Both the position numbers and the translations under genes were made by a program. Positions 38,641 through 52,394 of a DNA stretch of 64,000 bases are shown here, piece by piece. Location of the stretch: positions 427,501 to 491,500 of the forward strand of contig SEMN01000041.1 of assembly GCA_005408345.1 (NCBI GenBank). Direction: 5' to 3'. Each line of letters opens with the position of its first letter. Position 1 is the stretch's first letter. The notes beneath the pieces are model-generated. The model saw nothing but the letters and a program-made list of their open reading frames with translations. It made no database searches and had not been told where the DNA came from. This DNA is from Macquaria australasica. Lineage: Eukaryota > Chordata > Actinopteri > Centrarchiformes > Percichthyidae.

Positions 38641-38756
38641 CCTTCTTGCTTCAGGAACCCGGGGTGACTCCCTGCACAGGAAAAAAAAAAAAAAAAAAAG
38701 CGAAAGCGAAAGCGAATCCCGGTCACCCTAAAACGCGCAGACCTTCCCACCAAAAG
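38590..38756 (+). other. sv2a: candidate noncoding exon 1 of sv2a
   Basis: GC-rich sequence ending CCAAAAG followed by GTAAGA, a near-ideal splice donor. It includes a poly(A) run at about 38682-38699 and three copies of AAAGCG/AAAGCGA just after it. The coding exon at 58531 opens with UTR behind an acceptor, so an upstream noncoding exon must exist, and this is the best candidate. The 5' boundary is a guess. Confidence 0.45.
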
Positions 38757-40387
38757 GTAAGAAAATTAATAATCCTCTTTGAATTCGCAAGTTTATCTTA
38801 ATCTTCCTTTTAATGCATTAATTCCCCTAATTGCCTCAGCTGCTGCCGTTATCGGCCGAGCATCCAGGTGCAGGATAACAGGAAGATTTACGTGTGTTTA
38901 TGATACAATTAGACATTTATTTATCACTAAAAAAACGAGTTTATAGGCCTGTGCTGCGCAACGCGATGACCCCTAAACCCGTACCCGAAGGGAATTCAAG
39001 GAATAAGTCGACTTACGGATAAGAAAATGCAGGCTATTCGTTTGAAATGTTGCATCCGGACAAGATTTTGAGATTTCCGATTGCGGATTTTGGCAGGCAG
39101 GGAGGGAAGGGTAGGAGGTTACGAGTGTTATGTTTTAATGTCATTAAACAGCACATATGACCAGCATCCCGTCATCGATCCAGTTTTGTCTAATTGGCGA
39201 CGGTTTTGGCACCGATGCCCTTGCCCCTCTTTGTCGCCTGTTCCGCCTTTTCTCTTTTAGTAGCCTACACGGTCATACATTTGTAGTTCTGCCCTAACCG
39301 CACTTTTTTATGATCTCAGATTGTAAAAAAAGTTATCCTGTTTATGTGTTTTTACATTTAATTTGTACAATATGAGGGCAAGCTCAAAAGAGTCCGTGTA
39401 GCTGGGTGCTCTGTCCTGCGTCGTGCGCCAAAATGACCTTGTGGAAACCCAGCGGGGAGAATGTGATGGAGAAAGAGTGATGAGCAGTTTTTCTCCCTCC
39501 CTGCTTTCCTCTGTGGTGTTGCTTTGCGGTGGTTTATGTCAGTGGTGCTAAAACGACTTTGCCCAGAGATACAGGCGTTGATTGATATTGTCGGTGTCCT
39601 TTTAACGCGCGTTTGAAAGATGAATACGCTGTTGGAAAATGGTAGATGGCATGGATTTATTGTGTATTCTGTGTTTGGAGGTGATGCGTTTTACAACTTG
39701 GCATGTCTGATGTCTTGTCCCTCTGGCAGCCATGATTGCAGCTCAGGCAATTTCTGAGCTATTTATGCATCCAACCCACATGAAGGGTGGCAGTGAGGGG
39801 AGCAGTTACTATTACAAACCTGCAGGACTACTGACAAAAAAATATATGATTTATGGTTTGTGACTCAAAGCCTGACACACTTTCAGCCTCTTAATTAGCC
39901 TGTATCAGGCTGCATTGTCAAACGTATCCTGTTAGTTTTCTTTTTTTTTTTTTTTTTTTTTGCTTTAAACTAGTGGCTGTGACTGGATCTTGAATAGACT
40001 TTGGATCCATTAGACTCCCAAATAGCACCCATCCATTCTTCAGGAAGATTACTTTTCTGTTTTTGTGTTGTGGTAACACAGTGTTGGTGATTTTCTAAAA
40101 CCTGTGCAATCTTGCGCTGGACTGGAGCCTTTGGACATGCAGGAACATACATAGAAAGGCCCAAGTCAGCCAGGGGAACTGAACCCCAGACCTTCTTAAC
40201 AGTGCATATCATTGTCTAGAAGTTTTCGATATGAATCCTAGCTGTCATTCAGAAAACAACAAAAGACGCTGTAACTACTGGTCGTGATGTTTGCTCCAAC
40301 TTTGCAGTGGTGCAGTAACTGACAAAGATAGCTGCAAGTGGTGAAGCCAAATCCAAGCTTCAAAACATCCCTTTTAGGTTAAGTCAT

Positions 40388-40625
40388 TAAAAAAAGAAAG
40401 CCAGATATTTACTGGTTTCAGCTTCAGGATTTGATGCTTTTCTTCCTTGTATTATATGATAAACCGAATATCCTTGGCTGTTGGTTGAATAAAACAAGTT
40501 ATCTAAATACATCACTTTGCGCTGTTGGAGATTATAATGGCCATTTTTCATAATTTTCTGACATTTTATAGACAAAATGATTATGAATTAATCGAAAAAC
40601 GCTAATGAAAATCATTATTAATCCC
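40388..40625. mobile_element. MITE of the ATTAATCGATTAAT family in the sv2a intron
   Basis: Contains tactggtttcagcttcagga, ataattttctgacattttat and gaattaatcgaaaaacgcta. Confidence 0.7.
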
Positions 40626-41794
40626 TTTAGACGTTTGAATTATTTGATTAAAGTCTTTCTATGCCCTGAGCCATCACTCAGCATCACTCAGCATCACAAA
40701 AGCAGAGTGACTTGACATCTGTGTTGCAGGTGAGGCTGGCATTCCCATTTAAAGGGCTATTCACACAGCTTAACACACAGGAGCTCCACTTAAAACCAGG
40801 AGGAGCTAAGGGAGCTGCTCTGTTTGGTGTTCCCATTTTCTGCCTGCTACCCCTGCTGATTGGGCCGTGCTCCGGTCTGTCTGCAGAGATTAGCCCTGTC
40901 ACAAGTTACAGCTTCCTTCCTGCAGCTGGGAGCAATGGTGCCGGATACATTAACATCTAAAAAAAAAAAAAAAAACCTAGAAAAACCCAGGTTGCTGTGC
41001 AGTAGAGCACAGCTATCCTCCTCAACTCCCCCATCCGGGTGTTGTCAAGATCAGCAATTAGCACAGCTGTTTCAACATTTAGATCAGTGCTTCAAGGAAA
41101 CGCTGGTTCATTTGTGCTGCGTTGTTTTTCCAGACGAATCTGTTTGTGGCTCACGATGCTGCTGCTGCTGAAACATTCCCCTCTGCTAAAGATTTACTGT
41201 GAGACTGAGAGATAATCGATGGCCCTTTCTGTCGTCTCCAGATGGGTGGGTCGAAGCGGCGATTAGTGTCAAGCACATAACTCTCTATTAACTGACAGTG
41301 CATTTGTTTCTTATATGCCAGAGGAGTTATTTAGCTGCTGTCTCCGGCTTTTATAAACAAATGCATATGATTAATATTCATTTTGCCCTGTCTTTTGCTT
41401 GTTTTTATATTTGTGATACCTCTTTCTTAACGGGCTGCTACTGTAGTTATGTAACAAATCATCAGTCCCAAACTTTCCTAATAATTTAATAATTTTCATA
41501 GAAAGGAACCTATATAAAACTGTAATGTCCTTGGGAGGTTTCTGGTATGGACTATGTAATTTGGTACTAATATTAGGGCAAATGGAGATGGCGTTCACCT
41601 GGTACACCTTTGATTAATTCCAATTACTTACTCAGTCAATGCAGCTGAACATGCAAAAATGTAAATCTTTCTGTATAGTTGTAAATTACAGGAAAGTATA
41701 CAATTAGACAAATATGGAGAATATGGTTTCCAAAAAAATACATTCAAATTTACTTGAGTTTCAATGGATCCTTATCAGATTTTGGCAGTTCTTT

Positions 41795-42060
41795 CAAGGA
41801 AATAGTTGGATATTTTGGGAAATATACTTATTCGCTTTCTTGCTGACAGTTGGATGAGAAGATTGATACCACACTCTCATATCTGTGCGTTACGTTACAT
41901 ACGGAGCTGGAGCCAGGAGGCACTTAGCTTAGCCTAGCATAAAGACTGGAAGCAGCATCTAACTCCCAGCAAAACCACAACGTTTTACATTTCTGTTTGT
42001 GTGCAGATTAAACATATGACATACAAACATGTTAAATAGTGAGCTTCAAAGGTGCTGGTA
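41795..42060. mobile_element. AAAGGAAGAGTT-family MITE, one half
   Basis: Starts caaggaaatagttggatatt and shares gggaaatatacttattcgct and gccaggaggcacttagctta with the copy at 27526. The far end is missing. Confidence 0.7.
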
Positions 42061-43168
42061 GGCATATTTTCTAAGCATCGTCATTGGGAGCATGTTAGCA
42101 TGCTGATGTTAGCGCTGCTGTGCCGAATGGAGACGCTAGCATGATGTAAGTTTTGTTAGTCTTATTATATTTCTTCTGTAGTCGACTTCAGTACATGCGA
42201 TTATTGTGTTTGTAAGGATTCATTTGTCACATTTTCATTATGAATTTAGTTTCTTATTTGTAATTTCTCGGTTCTCAGCAGGTCAGCCATTTTCTTACAG
42301 ACACACCTTCAGTTAAAGAAAGGCTTTTTGAGATGACTGCAGGTCACAACACAATTAACTGGTAGAGATGTTACACAAGTGGTGAATGCTAATGTATAAA
42401 ACATTAGAAACATTAGACGCTCTGTGAAAAACTCATTTTGTGCCCACAACACTTTTGATCTGCCGCGCTGCCGGTTTTGAACTGCACCTCTCAGCTGCCC
42501 TCAGTCTGACTCCTCTTCAGTCCATTTTGCAGCGAGCACAAGCCAAAATGGATGCAGAGAGCTGACGTCACTGTGTTTGACATGGTGTTGCCAGCCGCCT
42601 TGGTGCCACCAGGGTGACGGTGCACACTAAGAGCCCAAGCAGGGGAACAATGACGTGACTCATGTTAGGCTGCAGATTCTCCCAAAGGGGACTTTGCAGC
42701 CGGGGAGGAGCTATGATCCAGGAAGCCTAACAACCAATCGTCACACCCTCCTCTCAGGCTGCTGTTGTGTCGTTAGCCTTGATGGGCCTGGAGCCATGCA
42801 GGAACATGGTACACCTGAATGAAACTGTCACTTCCTGCGTGACTCTGTGCAGATGTCACGTTGTGGTCGGTGCAGATGAGCAGGAACTGGACCGAGGCTG
42901 CTGTGAGAAGAGTTTTATTTATTTATTTTTTCTAGCACCAACAGATCACTGCTTGAGGGACAAGTCGGCTCAGCAACCTTTGTCTATGTGGCTGGGAAAC
43001 AAGACATGAATTATTGATGGATCCTTCACACAGCCTCAGCAGGACTCCCCTGAAAGCTCAGACCAGAGTAGCTGAAATGATGGATGAGGATGGATGAAAA
43101 ATGCTGGTGGATGAGTGAAATTACCACAAGAGGCTTTGGCTGGGCCAGGATGATGAGTAAAAGCCAAT

Positions 43169-43204
43169 GTGTATATATATATATATACGTGTGTGTGTGT
43201 GTGT
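43169..43204. repeat. compound (TA)n/(GT)n microsatellite
   Basis: gtatatatatatatatac followed by gtgtgtgtgtgtgtgt. Confidence 0.85.
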
Positions 43205-43734
43205 CAGATTCAAAAGAATACAAAATTTTCTATCTAGAGGGCATTTCAATGACTTTATCAGTGACGGGGGCATTTCTAAACCAACTCACACAAAGAGTTT
43301 CTATTATTTTGATTAGTGTCAGAGGATAATATTGATTTAACCTTTGACCCCTCTCACCTACAGGGTGCTTGCTAAAATGAGCCGATACAAATCATTTTAA
43401 CAAGAAACATTTACTTTTTCAGAATTTAAATCTCTTCTCAAAACGTCTGCATCCACAAAGATCTAAAGAGAAGACTATGTTAATTTATATAAAGTATATA
43501 ATTTTGTTGTGATGAGTCTTAATAATTTAGCAAAAATGAGCCCTGATCATGGTTTGGAAAAAAGCTTTGTCATGTAATTACTGCACACCATTCCCTTTCA
43601 CATTTAATACATCAATATTCTGATAAATTGATTTAACATTTAATGCAGGAACAATAAGTTATTGCAGTAGTTTTACAAAAGTGTAACTTACAAAGAGACA
43701 TTATTCTTGGGTTTTCTCTTGACAAGAGTCTACA

Positions 43735-43890
43735 GTCATGATAGCGGCTCTGGAAAGCTGTAGTTAGGCACAGCAGTGCTTTTAAGCTGAATGCTAACGT
43801 CACCATGCTAACATGTTCACAATGACGTTCACCATCTTATTTTAGTGCGTTAGCATGCAAACATTTGCTAATTAGTACGAAACAATGTTT
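43735..43890 (-). repeat. inverted fragment of the 'gttagcatg' repeat family
   Basis: gaatgctaacgtcaccatgc and taacatgttcacaatgacgt are the reverse complement of the 3' part of the copies at 34590 and 53575. Confidence 0.6.
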
Positions 43891-44032
43891 TAAAAGGCAT
43901 TTAAAACAGTGAGTGTAGAAGCTTCCATGAAGCTGCATGTAAGTTGAATGAATTATCACAGCTACTCCGTCAGCAGTTTAAACAGCTTGTTTCCTATTGC
44001 TCAGCAGTCGGTGCATCCTCCTACAGTTAATG

Positions 44033-44033
<1 letters not shown>

Positions 44034-44097
<64 letters not shown>
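44034..44097. repeat. (AT)n microsatellite
   Basis: 32 uninterrupted AT units within the sv2a intron. Confidence 0.95.
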
Positions 44098-44099
<2 letters not shown>

Positions 44100-45087
44100 C
44101 AGCTGCCTTGTCTCTCTTTTCCACTTTGGCGAGCTGATTTGAAAATACGGCTGAATGTAATCTCCTCCTGCGATTTGAGCCCATCATGGCAGCAGACAGT
44201 GTGCTTCATTATGAGCGTAGGTGTTTGTTGACTGAGTCTTGCGGGTGAAATCTTCAAACAGAGCAAGCGCCTGATGCACTCATGAGAGCAGAAAAGACTC
44301 TCCAACTGAGATATCAGTGGCCATCCGGAGGACTAAGCCTGAATACAAAGTCAGATTTTATTGTTGTGTCCTTCAGGAGTATTTTATGTGCATCTCATAT
44401 AAAATCCATATTTTCCCTTGTTGTCCAGTGACGACTGTAAAGAAAAAATGTCCCCAAATAATCTTTAAAAACAACAACAAGACCATGAAACTGCACTTAA
44501 AGCCAGTTTTGAAACAGCACTGCTGTTAAGTGGTTATGACACGAGTCACACTGATGTTGTGGCTTAACCAAAGTGCTTTACTTTACTTTTAATAACTTCA
44601 GACAGAGCACTGGCCACTTCATCTCTCACCACGATGATTGCGGCGCTTGGTGTTGCTAAGAAACTGTGAAGAGTTTTGTTCTAAAATGACAAATCAACAA
44701 TGAGTCTAGAAAAAACCTCAGACACCCTCTCAACCCGTGAAAAACATAGATTGAGATCGTAATTTGAAGACCGGCCTGTATCTCTGAAAAATACGGAATA
44801 TTAAACTTAAGCTGATGATTCGTTTTTTTTTTGGTAAGATGGATAAGTACAGTAGCGTTTCAGGAATGAACTCATGTTTCATTCCGCACCCATGCTTTCT
44901 CTATCAGCATGTCGTCTTGATCAGGATTGCGCTGAGCCTCAGGGACAATCTATCAGAGGAGAAAATTCACTGCGTGCGTCACGACGAGAAATCAAAAATG
45001 TCAAGAGAAATGAATTCAGTGCTGCATGACATTAGCAGCCATCTGCAGCTCAGAGGATTCACCACTGACCCAATCATTCCCACCTAT

Positions 45088-45201
45088 CACTCTCTCTCTC
45101 TCTCACTCACTCACTCACTCACTCTCACACACATATTAATCTCACTTTTGCACACATGCATTTCTTTTTCACTCTTTGACTCTCTGGCACACACATCTAT
45201 G

Positions 45202-45272
<71 letters not shown>
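45088..45272. repeat. compound (CT)n, (CACT)n and (CA)n microsatellite
   Basis: CT units and then CACT units lie at about 45088-45125. A pure CA tract lies at 45204-45272. Confidence 0.92.
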
Positions 45273-45278
<6 letters not shown>

Positions 45279-45577
45279 ACAAATGACACAGTCACAGACA
45301 AAGACTATCATCACTCCTGCCCATCTCTGTCACACTCGCTAACTGCAGCGTCTGTGCCGTCAAATGAGCATCAAGATTTAATTCAGTGTGTAAATGTGTG
45401 AATGAAAGTGGAGAAAAGACTGCAGCAAAAACTACAATATAGACACAGTATGTGCGCTGTGCACAGTATGTGTTGTGTTATCTTTAAATATATTTATATT
45501 CTAAGTGATTTATCGTAGTGTATTTCTTTGATGTAATGCATAAAAAGAGACCACATTTCATAACAATTTCATTGGTT

Positions 45578-45812
45578 CCAGCTCCTCAGTTGTGAAGATT
45601 TCCTGTGTTTCTTTTTCTTATGTGATAGTAAACTGAATATCTTTTTGTTTTAGTCTGTTAGTCGGACAAAACCAAACATTTGAAGATATCACCTCGGACT
45701 GGAAAATTGTAATTTAACTGTTATCTGACATTTTATTGACCAAACGATTAAGCGAGAAGATAATCAGCAGATTAATAAGTAATGCAAGTAAGTGTTAGTT
45801 GCAGCCCTAATA
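45578..45812. mobile_element. MITE of the ATTAATCGATTAAT family in the sv2a intron
   Basis: Contains tggttccagctcctcagttg and tctgacattttattgaccaa, and ends gtgttagttgcagccctaa. Confidence 0.7.
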
Positions 45813-46308
45813 GTGAGTGATAGTTTATGCGTGAAATTGTGTGTTAATGTGTTTGTGTGAAGGTGTGTTAATCTGCGTGGTGATGAAAGCTGAGGTTATA
45901 TTTGGAGACAGGAATGATTCATCCTGGCAGCAAACGATGGGCTGTTAATTGGATGCAACTTTACACAAATGCTACCTCAAGCACTGAGAGCTACAGTATC
46001 AGAAGCCTTTCAGAGGCATGAATGTCATTCTTATCAGCTCTGTTATTTACTGAACTACAGTTAATAAATCATCGACAGTGAGATCATTGTCAAGATCAGG
46101 CTTGTTCCAACTCTTCATGACTCTACCACTGACTGAAATATTCAAACCTGATGTTATATTTTTATGGCTCCACTGTGCCATCAAATGGAAAAGTTCTGGA
46201 TGTCTTGTGCATCATTTTATGCACATTTACCCCAAAGTCAATCTGACATATTTGGTATCTGTGGAATCTTTTGGATCTCTGTGGGTTTGAACAATGTTTG
46301 ATTGCACA

Positions 46309-46700
46309 CATGGGTGGATTATGAGACAATGGGCCCAGACATGTAAAAGGCTCCACCAACTCTCCTACATAGGAGCAAGACACAGACTTTGTGGTCATTT
46401 TGTGCCTCTTTACGGTCATTGTGTGTTTCTTTGTAGTTGTTATGCACCTGTCTGTAGTTTTGCATCTCTATGTGATAATTTTACAGCGGTTTGAGTTCAT
46501 TTTGTGTCTCTTCATGGTCATTTTGCATCTTTTTGTGGTCTTCCTGTCTGTTTTTGTGGTTGTTTTGTTTCTCTTTGTGGTCGTTTTGCGTCTCTTTGTG
46601 GTTGGTATATGTCTCTTTGAATGACATTTTGCAGGTAAAGCCCTTACCCTTTGGGCCCCTGGGCCTGTGCCCGGTAGGCCCGTTCAGTAATCCATCCATG
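46309..46700. mobile_element. 392-bp hAT-like MITE carrying an internal 21-bp minisatellite
   Basis: Imperfect terminal inverted repeats (CATGGGTGGATTA and TAATCCATCCATG) are flanked by ATTGCACA at 46301-46308 and GTTGCACA at 46701-46708. This 8-bp duplication with one mismatch is the hAT length. The core at about 46385-46620 is a degenerate tandem array of a unit like tttgtgtctctttgtggtca. Confidence 0.75.
46385..46620. repeat. degenerate ~21-bp minisatellite
   Basis: About eleven units resembling tttgtgtctctttgtggtca. The unit is a multiple of three, so both strands stay open across it. On the minus strand it reads as heptads such as DHKETQN and DHKEKQN. I treat it as repeat DNA, not a gene. 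Confidence 0.8.
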
Positions 46701-46973
46701 GTTGCACAGCATAACACATTGAGGTTTAATACCATGTTTCCTAAAATCCCCATAGTTTCCTGGTCACCGTTTCTTCCTGGTGTTGCTCTGGGTATGTTTG
46801 TGTTCTCCGTTGCTCTGTTGAAAAGCCTTTTCAACATCACTATTTGACTCGTTGCAGTAAGTTCTTGCCAGAATCTCTGAAGACTCTCAGGACTTTTTGC
46901 ACAGGCAGAACAGCAGCCTTTCATTTTTGCTCTGTTTAGCAGTCTGTATTCATGTCACAAAGCAACCCAGTTA

Positions 46974-47236
46974 GAGCTGAACGATTAGTCGATCTCAAGA
47001 AAATTAATTGCCTGCTATTTTGATAATCAATTAATCGTCATTTTTTGAGCAAATGTGTCAAACATTTACTGGTTCCAGCTTCTTAAATGTGAGGATTTGC
47101 TGCTTTTCTTTGTAATTAATGACAGTAAACGAAGAGTTTTGGACTGTTGGTTGGACAAAAGAAGACGTCACTCTGGGAAATTGTGATGAGCATTATGGCA
47201 GATTAATCGATAATGAAAACAATCATTAGTTGCAGC
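46974..47236. mobile_element. MITE of the ATTAATCGATTAAT family, near full length
   Basis: Starts gagctgaacgattagtcga, contains tactggttccagcttcttaa and gattaatcgataatgaaaac, and ends cattagttgcagcctta. Confidence 0.75.
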
Positions 47237-50200
47237 CTTAAATCCAGTAGATGAATGTAAATATAGTTTTCTCTGAACTCTGGTTTGTTGTAGTGATGCT
47301 AGATGATTTATGGATGAAATGATGAGCTTTCTTTAAACTGTGCGAAAAGGAGCAAAATATTTGTCCTTAGTTCTGTTCAAACCAAATATTTTTTTGTCTG
47401 TAGCATCTCAGTTTATTGCCCAGCTCAAATGAAATCATGTTTCTTGGGTCTTTTTGGATGCTGAAACAACACCTGGGCCTCGGGCAGTTTGACACCTAGC
47501 TTATTGCTACACACTGCACACATAAATCCACCAGTCATAATGAGGTCAAAGTAAAGCGTGCAGTGGGTGAACCAGATCAAAGATGCAGCTGTGCCCTTTT
47601 TTTAATCATGTGGACATGAGTACACTAAAAAAAAACACAATGTGGGCGTACCCTTTTCATCTGTTTATGTAAACATGTTAGTTAACCATCAAATTCAGTC
47701 ATGATTCATCTTGTACACTTTTCCAAAGGTCTTATTTGGGCATCAGGGAAGAGAAAGAAAGCAGAAGAAGAGATAGTAACTGTCTACCTCATGCTGCCAA
47801 GAAAATAAATTGAGCTGTGAGTGTGATTTCATCAAGGCTAGTTTATTCAGAGAATGTTTTTGGTGAATCGAGTGCTTTAAGGGCGACGGTCGCGTTGCTG
47901 TATATGAACTGTTCACTCGTTTCTTCCTCCTCATCCATCTTCTTCGGAGCCCGGTAACTGCTTGTCTTTTTCCCTGCCAAAAACTGTCTGCTGCTAAATG
48001 GGTCTTGTACTTCCACCAAATAAAATGCCACTATCATCGAGTGCCGAGGCCTGATGTGAAAGGAGAAAATCTATTTTGAGCAGCTCAGTTTAGCAGGTGC
48101 TCTTAATGTTTGCGTTTGAACGATGCAGTAAAGAGTAATTGTTAAACGCTCAAGGCTATCAGCGAGAGTTATGAATGGCGATTATGCGCTGGTGTTGAAA
48201 GAACTGCCATGTCGGAGTCGGACTAATGTGGTTATAACTCCTTCAGTGGCAGCTGGAAATCTCTAGTGCTCCTCTGAAAAGTAAATAGTTGAGATGTGGA
48301 CAGACTATTTATGAAATATAATATTCCCAATATGCTACTCTACTGAAGAGGGAGACTGTGTTGTAGATCAATGAAAAGATTCTGAGTTGTGCCGTTGCAT
48401 TAATCATAATCATACTTTTTTTTTTTTGCTGTAGTGATCAGGGATGAAATAATAATAACATGATCACATCATTGTAGATGACTCCGAAAATGGCAAAAAA
48501 CAAACAAAAAAAAGCTTAAGTTTGGGCTGGTAGCGGAAATTTCAGAGGCAAATATCTCAAAAAATCTCAGCACTTTTTTTCAAGATGGTGGTATAAATCA
48601 CAGCAGCTAGTAGCTCCCTCAAACAACATCTGTCATCATTTTTAGCTCTAAACTATAATTATTGAAGCATTAACTACCTGCGAGAGACTACCACTCATTA
48701 ACATTAGCAGAGGATGCATTAAACCTGCATTACTTGACTTTTTGGCAACACAACATTGACATATTATCACCTTAACAATCTAGGTACAATGCAAGGGTGC
48801 GACTGAAATCAGGCTACATTAAATTCACATGACGTATTATCACCTCACAAGGTTTATGGTGTTAGAAAATAGTGGCCTACTTACACATTCAGGAGACACA
48901 GAGTAACAATAGCATTAATCGAGTTGTGTTTCTGGCCTCATGACAAATCTAAGTCTAATTTTAGTCACCCTTTAGCTCTGTTTTGGTCTCCACCAACTCC
49001 TGAGGGAAATATCTGGCTCTTTAGGCGCTAAATGCTCCACTAGTGTGTTCACAAGCCAGTTGCTAACTGTGTCTCCTCCGCCGTTAAGTGCTAGACAGGT
49101 AGTGTGCAGTGGGTTTATCAGGTTTTTCTAGGAAAACTGCTCCCTTATTATTTATAAGTTGTGGATAAAAACAATGAGCTGAAAGACACAAGAACGCTCC
49201 ATAGAGCTGAGGTTGATAATTCTCTGAGTTTTCCATTTTCACAATCCATTTGATCCATTGTAAATATAAAAATAGTAATAATAGAGCAACTTTTAAGTGC
49301 AGTGGACCTTGAGGCGATGACTGCTCATTCCCTTTAGCATCCAGGCCTTCATGTCCCAGGCGCTCTCAGACAGACCAGACCAAACCCCATTGTAAGTGGT
49401 GCAAAACATAGACTGTTTTCATATTTGCTAAAACAAACTATTTTCTGTGTTTGTTTTTTTTAATGTTTCCATCCCCAGACGATCTGTAAAACTGTGATTA
49501 TTTGGTGCAGCGTGGACTTTAAGTCAGCTCCATCATGATTCATTCAGCTCCCATGTTTTCGCCTGCTATCTTTTGTTAGCATGCTTTTAGCCTGCCACAT
49601 TGTAAACTGCACATGTGTTGGCGTGTGTGGTTGTGAGTGTGTGAGGCTACACTTCTCATCCCTCTGGTGTCTTCTCTGCTCACTGGAAGAAAATGGGATT
49701 ACATAATTAAGTCTTTCATCAAAGGCAAACGGCAGCCAGGGTTTTTCGCTGCCCCCCCCGCCCCGACTGTTAATTTATTGTCAATTTACATTTCATTAGA
49801 GGTGCCCGAACAGTTTGGAGAACTACTTTGTTTCACGATAACTCTTTATACTGTGAGCTTATCTGTTTTCTTTTTACTCCAAAAAGCATTTAGCTTTCAC
49901 TGAATGCCAGTTGCATAAAGAGACATCACCAGTATAAAATGTATACACAATCAGTAATCTTGGTGATATTTTCACTACAGCTGCACTGTAACCCTACATA
50001 TGCACATTAGGAAAGTATTTGTTATGCATAGGCAGAGAGTCAACCAACACCCACTCTCATTTCAATATCTCCGGCTCGTGAAAGGCTAATCGGACGGTGA
50101 TGGGCTGCCTCATTGCATTCAGATGGGCCTCAAGAGTCTCCTGGTACAAAGGTCGTGACCATGGTGATGAAGGGGGGATCAACCAATCGGCTGACTCCTC

Positions 50201-52277
50201 AGGGAGGAATAGAAAATTGAATGAGTCACTGTGCAGAGATGAAGGTGCAAGACTCAGGCCGTACAATGTCTAAAGTTGGAGACAGGAAACACAGATTTAT
50301 TGTCAGCCTCTGCACCAAACCGGTAGAGCAGGTGATGATCCAGGACAAAAGGACCTGTAACATGAAGCCACAATATAAACCACAAACTGTATGTTCTTCA
50401 TAGTTTAAATGACCTTTCCAAACAGTAATCCTTTAGGAAATCAATAGTTGCCATTTTGTCAATTTACTGCATGTAACCTTTATGTAACCTGGATTAACCA
50501 GTAGTTTGAGCTCTAAGATTGAAATGTATAAAATGAGCCCCAGTAGCACCATCCACTGTGAGGAGACTAGTACAGTGTAAGGTACTACAGAGTAGGAATG
50601 TAATGATACAGTCACCTTATGGACAGAATTATGTCATTAGGTACTAATTATAATGAAACAAAAGCTCGCTTCACATCAAACTAAATATTCACAAAGTAGT
50701 CATTTATTATTGGACACTTGATTATCCATTTATGTTGAATGTATGTTTATTATTATTTAAAACTTCAGCTAACCTGTGTATGTTAATGTACCAAATAATC
50801 CGTACCAAATCACACTGTTTCTTTATCTGGGAAATTTACCTGGAAATTATAAGGAAATGATTTGGAAATTATAAAATAAAGCGTTACCAAAATTCATTAT
50901 TTATTCCTCCTTAGTATGTACCAAATGTACTTTTTTTTGTTTTAATAATTATTATCTTTCTGAAGGTTTTAGTCAATGTTTTCAGGCAGTTCATTGTGTC
51001 AGTGGACTGACAATGCATTTCACATATACAAACAAAGATGTTTACCTTTTGGGAGTCATAATGGATCACGTTTAGTAAATCTGTTTTTTTTTAAGCACCA
51101 TGATGAATATTGTTACAACCCGACAGACCCATTAATCCTAACAAAGCATATGTATTTTACTGAGGGAGTGATAATGTTATTAGCAATAACGCACACACAC
51201 ACACACACACAGTAATCTTGCCCCTCACCTGTTCTCTGTCTACAACATATTTATATAGCTGTAAAACCTTCCTCTGTGCCCGTAACATTATTTGTCTTTA
51301 TGGGAGCGGTGTAGGCTAGGTAAATGTCAAACCTGATGTAGATACAAACTGAACTGACTGCTTGTTTTTTTTTTTACTGGCTGCTGTCAGTCAAAATGAA
51401 TTAATTCTTACACTGAATAGTATTTTCAGTGTGTAGCCAACTTACTATGGAGCCTGCATAAGGATGAGCATTTAAACATATTCAAACACACCACTCACGT
51501 ACCTGTTTCTCCATCCTTTCCAATGTATTCATGAAAACTGCAAACAAGGTCATATCCTTTTTTTTCCCGCCTTTTAATGCATTCTGCCCACAATGTAGGT
51601 TTACTGAACCATAGTGTGTAAGCAACAGAACATGGACATAGTGTCTGCCAGAGATGTCACCCATACATTTCTGAAGGGACGGTGGATTTGAAGCCTGGAG
51701 TTTGAGTTCACTTGCTTGCTCTCTTGGCAGTTGTTTTTGAGCCATGAAATCCAATTTTCTGCAGCAGGGTGGAGCGGAGAGGAGTGAGCAAGCACAACCA
51801 TCACGGCTGACCCGGCCTTTAATATAGTCTTAATGGAGCAATGACTTTCAAAATTGCTTCCAAGACACAGATTAGAGGAAGTGGAGTTAGGTATTTAGAC
51901 TCTAATAGAGAAAAATCATATCCACTGTGTTGCGGAGGAGAAGTTGGGAAGTTTATTGTTCACTTCCATAAAGTCAGTTTTTGTGGACCTTTAGTAGTCA
52001 GCCTTTAGTAACATTCAGCTGTGGTGATTGCCCCTTGGACGGAAATTCATGGTATGCAATTTATGAGACCAGTTTGGTGCTAAATTCTTGTAAACTGGAT
52101 TAGGCTTTAATGGGTGATCTATGTCATCATACATCTGTGCTTTACAAACTGAGCTTAACTGAAGCTAATGGTGTAGATACTAAGGCAGTTTACTCTTTTA
52201 CCACACTCTCTCCACACTCTCTCCTATATATTGTGTTAGCATACCATGGTCACACTAAACAAGACATTTAAAGATTG

Positions 52278-52394
52278 TCACCTTGGTCTGTGGGAAATTA
52301 CAGCAGGCATTTTTCACAATTTTCTGACATTTTATAGGCAAAAAAATGAATTGATTAATCGATAAAATATTTCAAAATCATCTGTTGCAGCCCT
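52278..52394. mobile_element. MITE of the ATTAATCGATTAAT family, end fragment
   Basis: Contains caattttctgacattttata and gaattgattaatcgataaaa, and ends ctgttgcagccctaa. Confidence 0.65.

Noticed and set aside
44815..45342. 175-codon ORF
   Set aside because: Ends in a CT/CA microsatellite and has no domain, splice or conservation signal.
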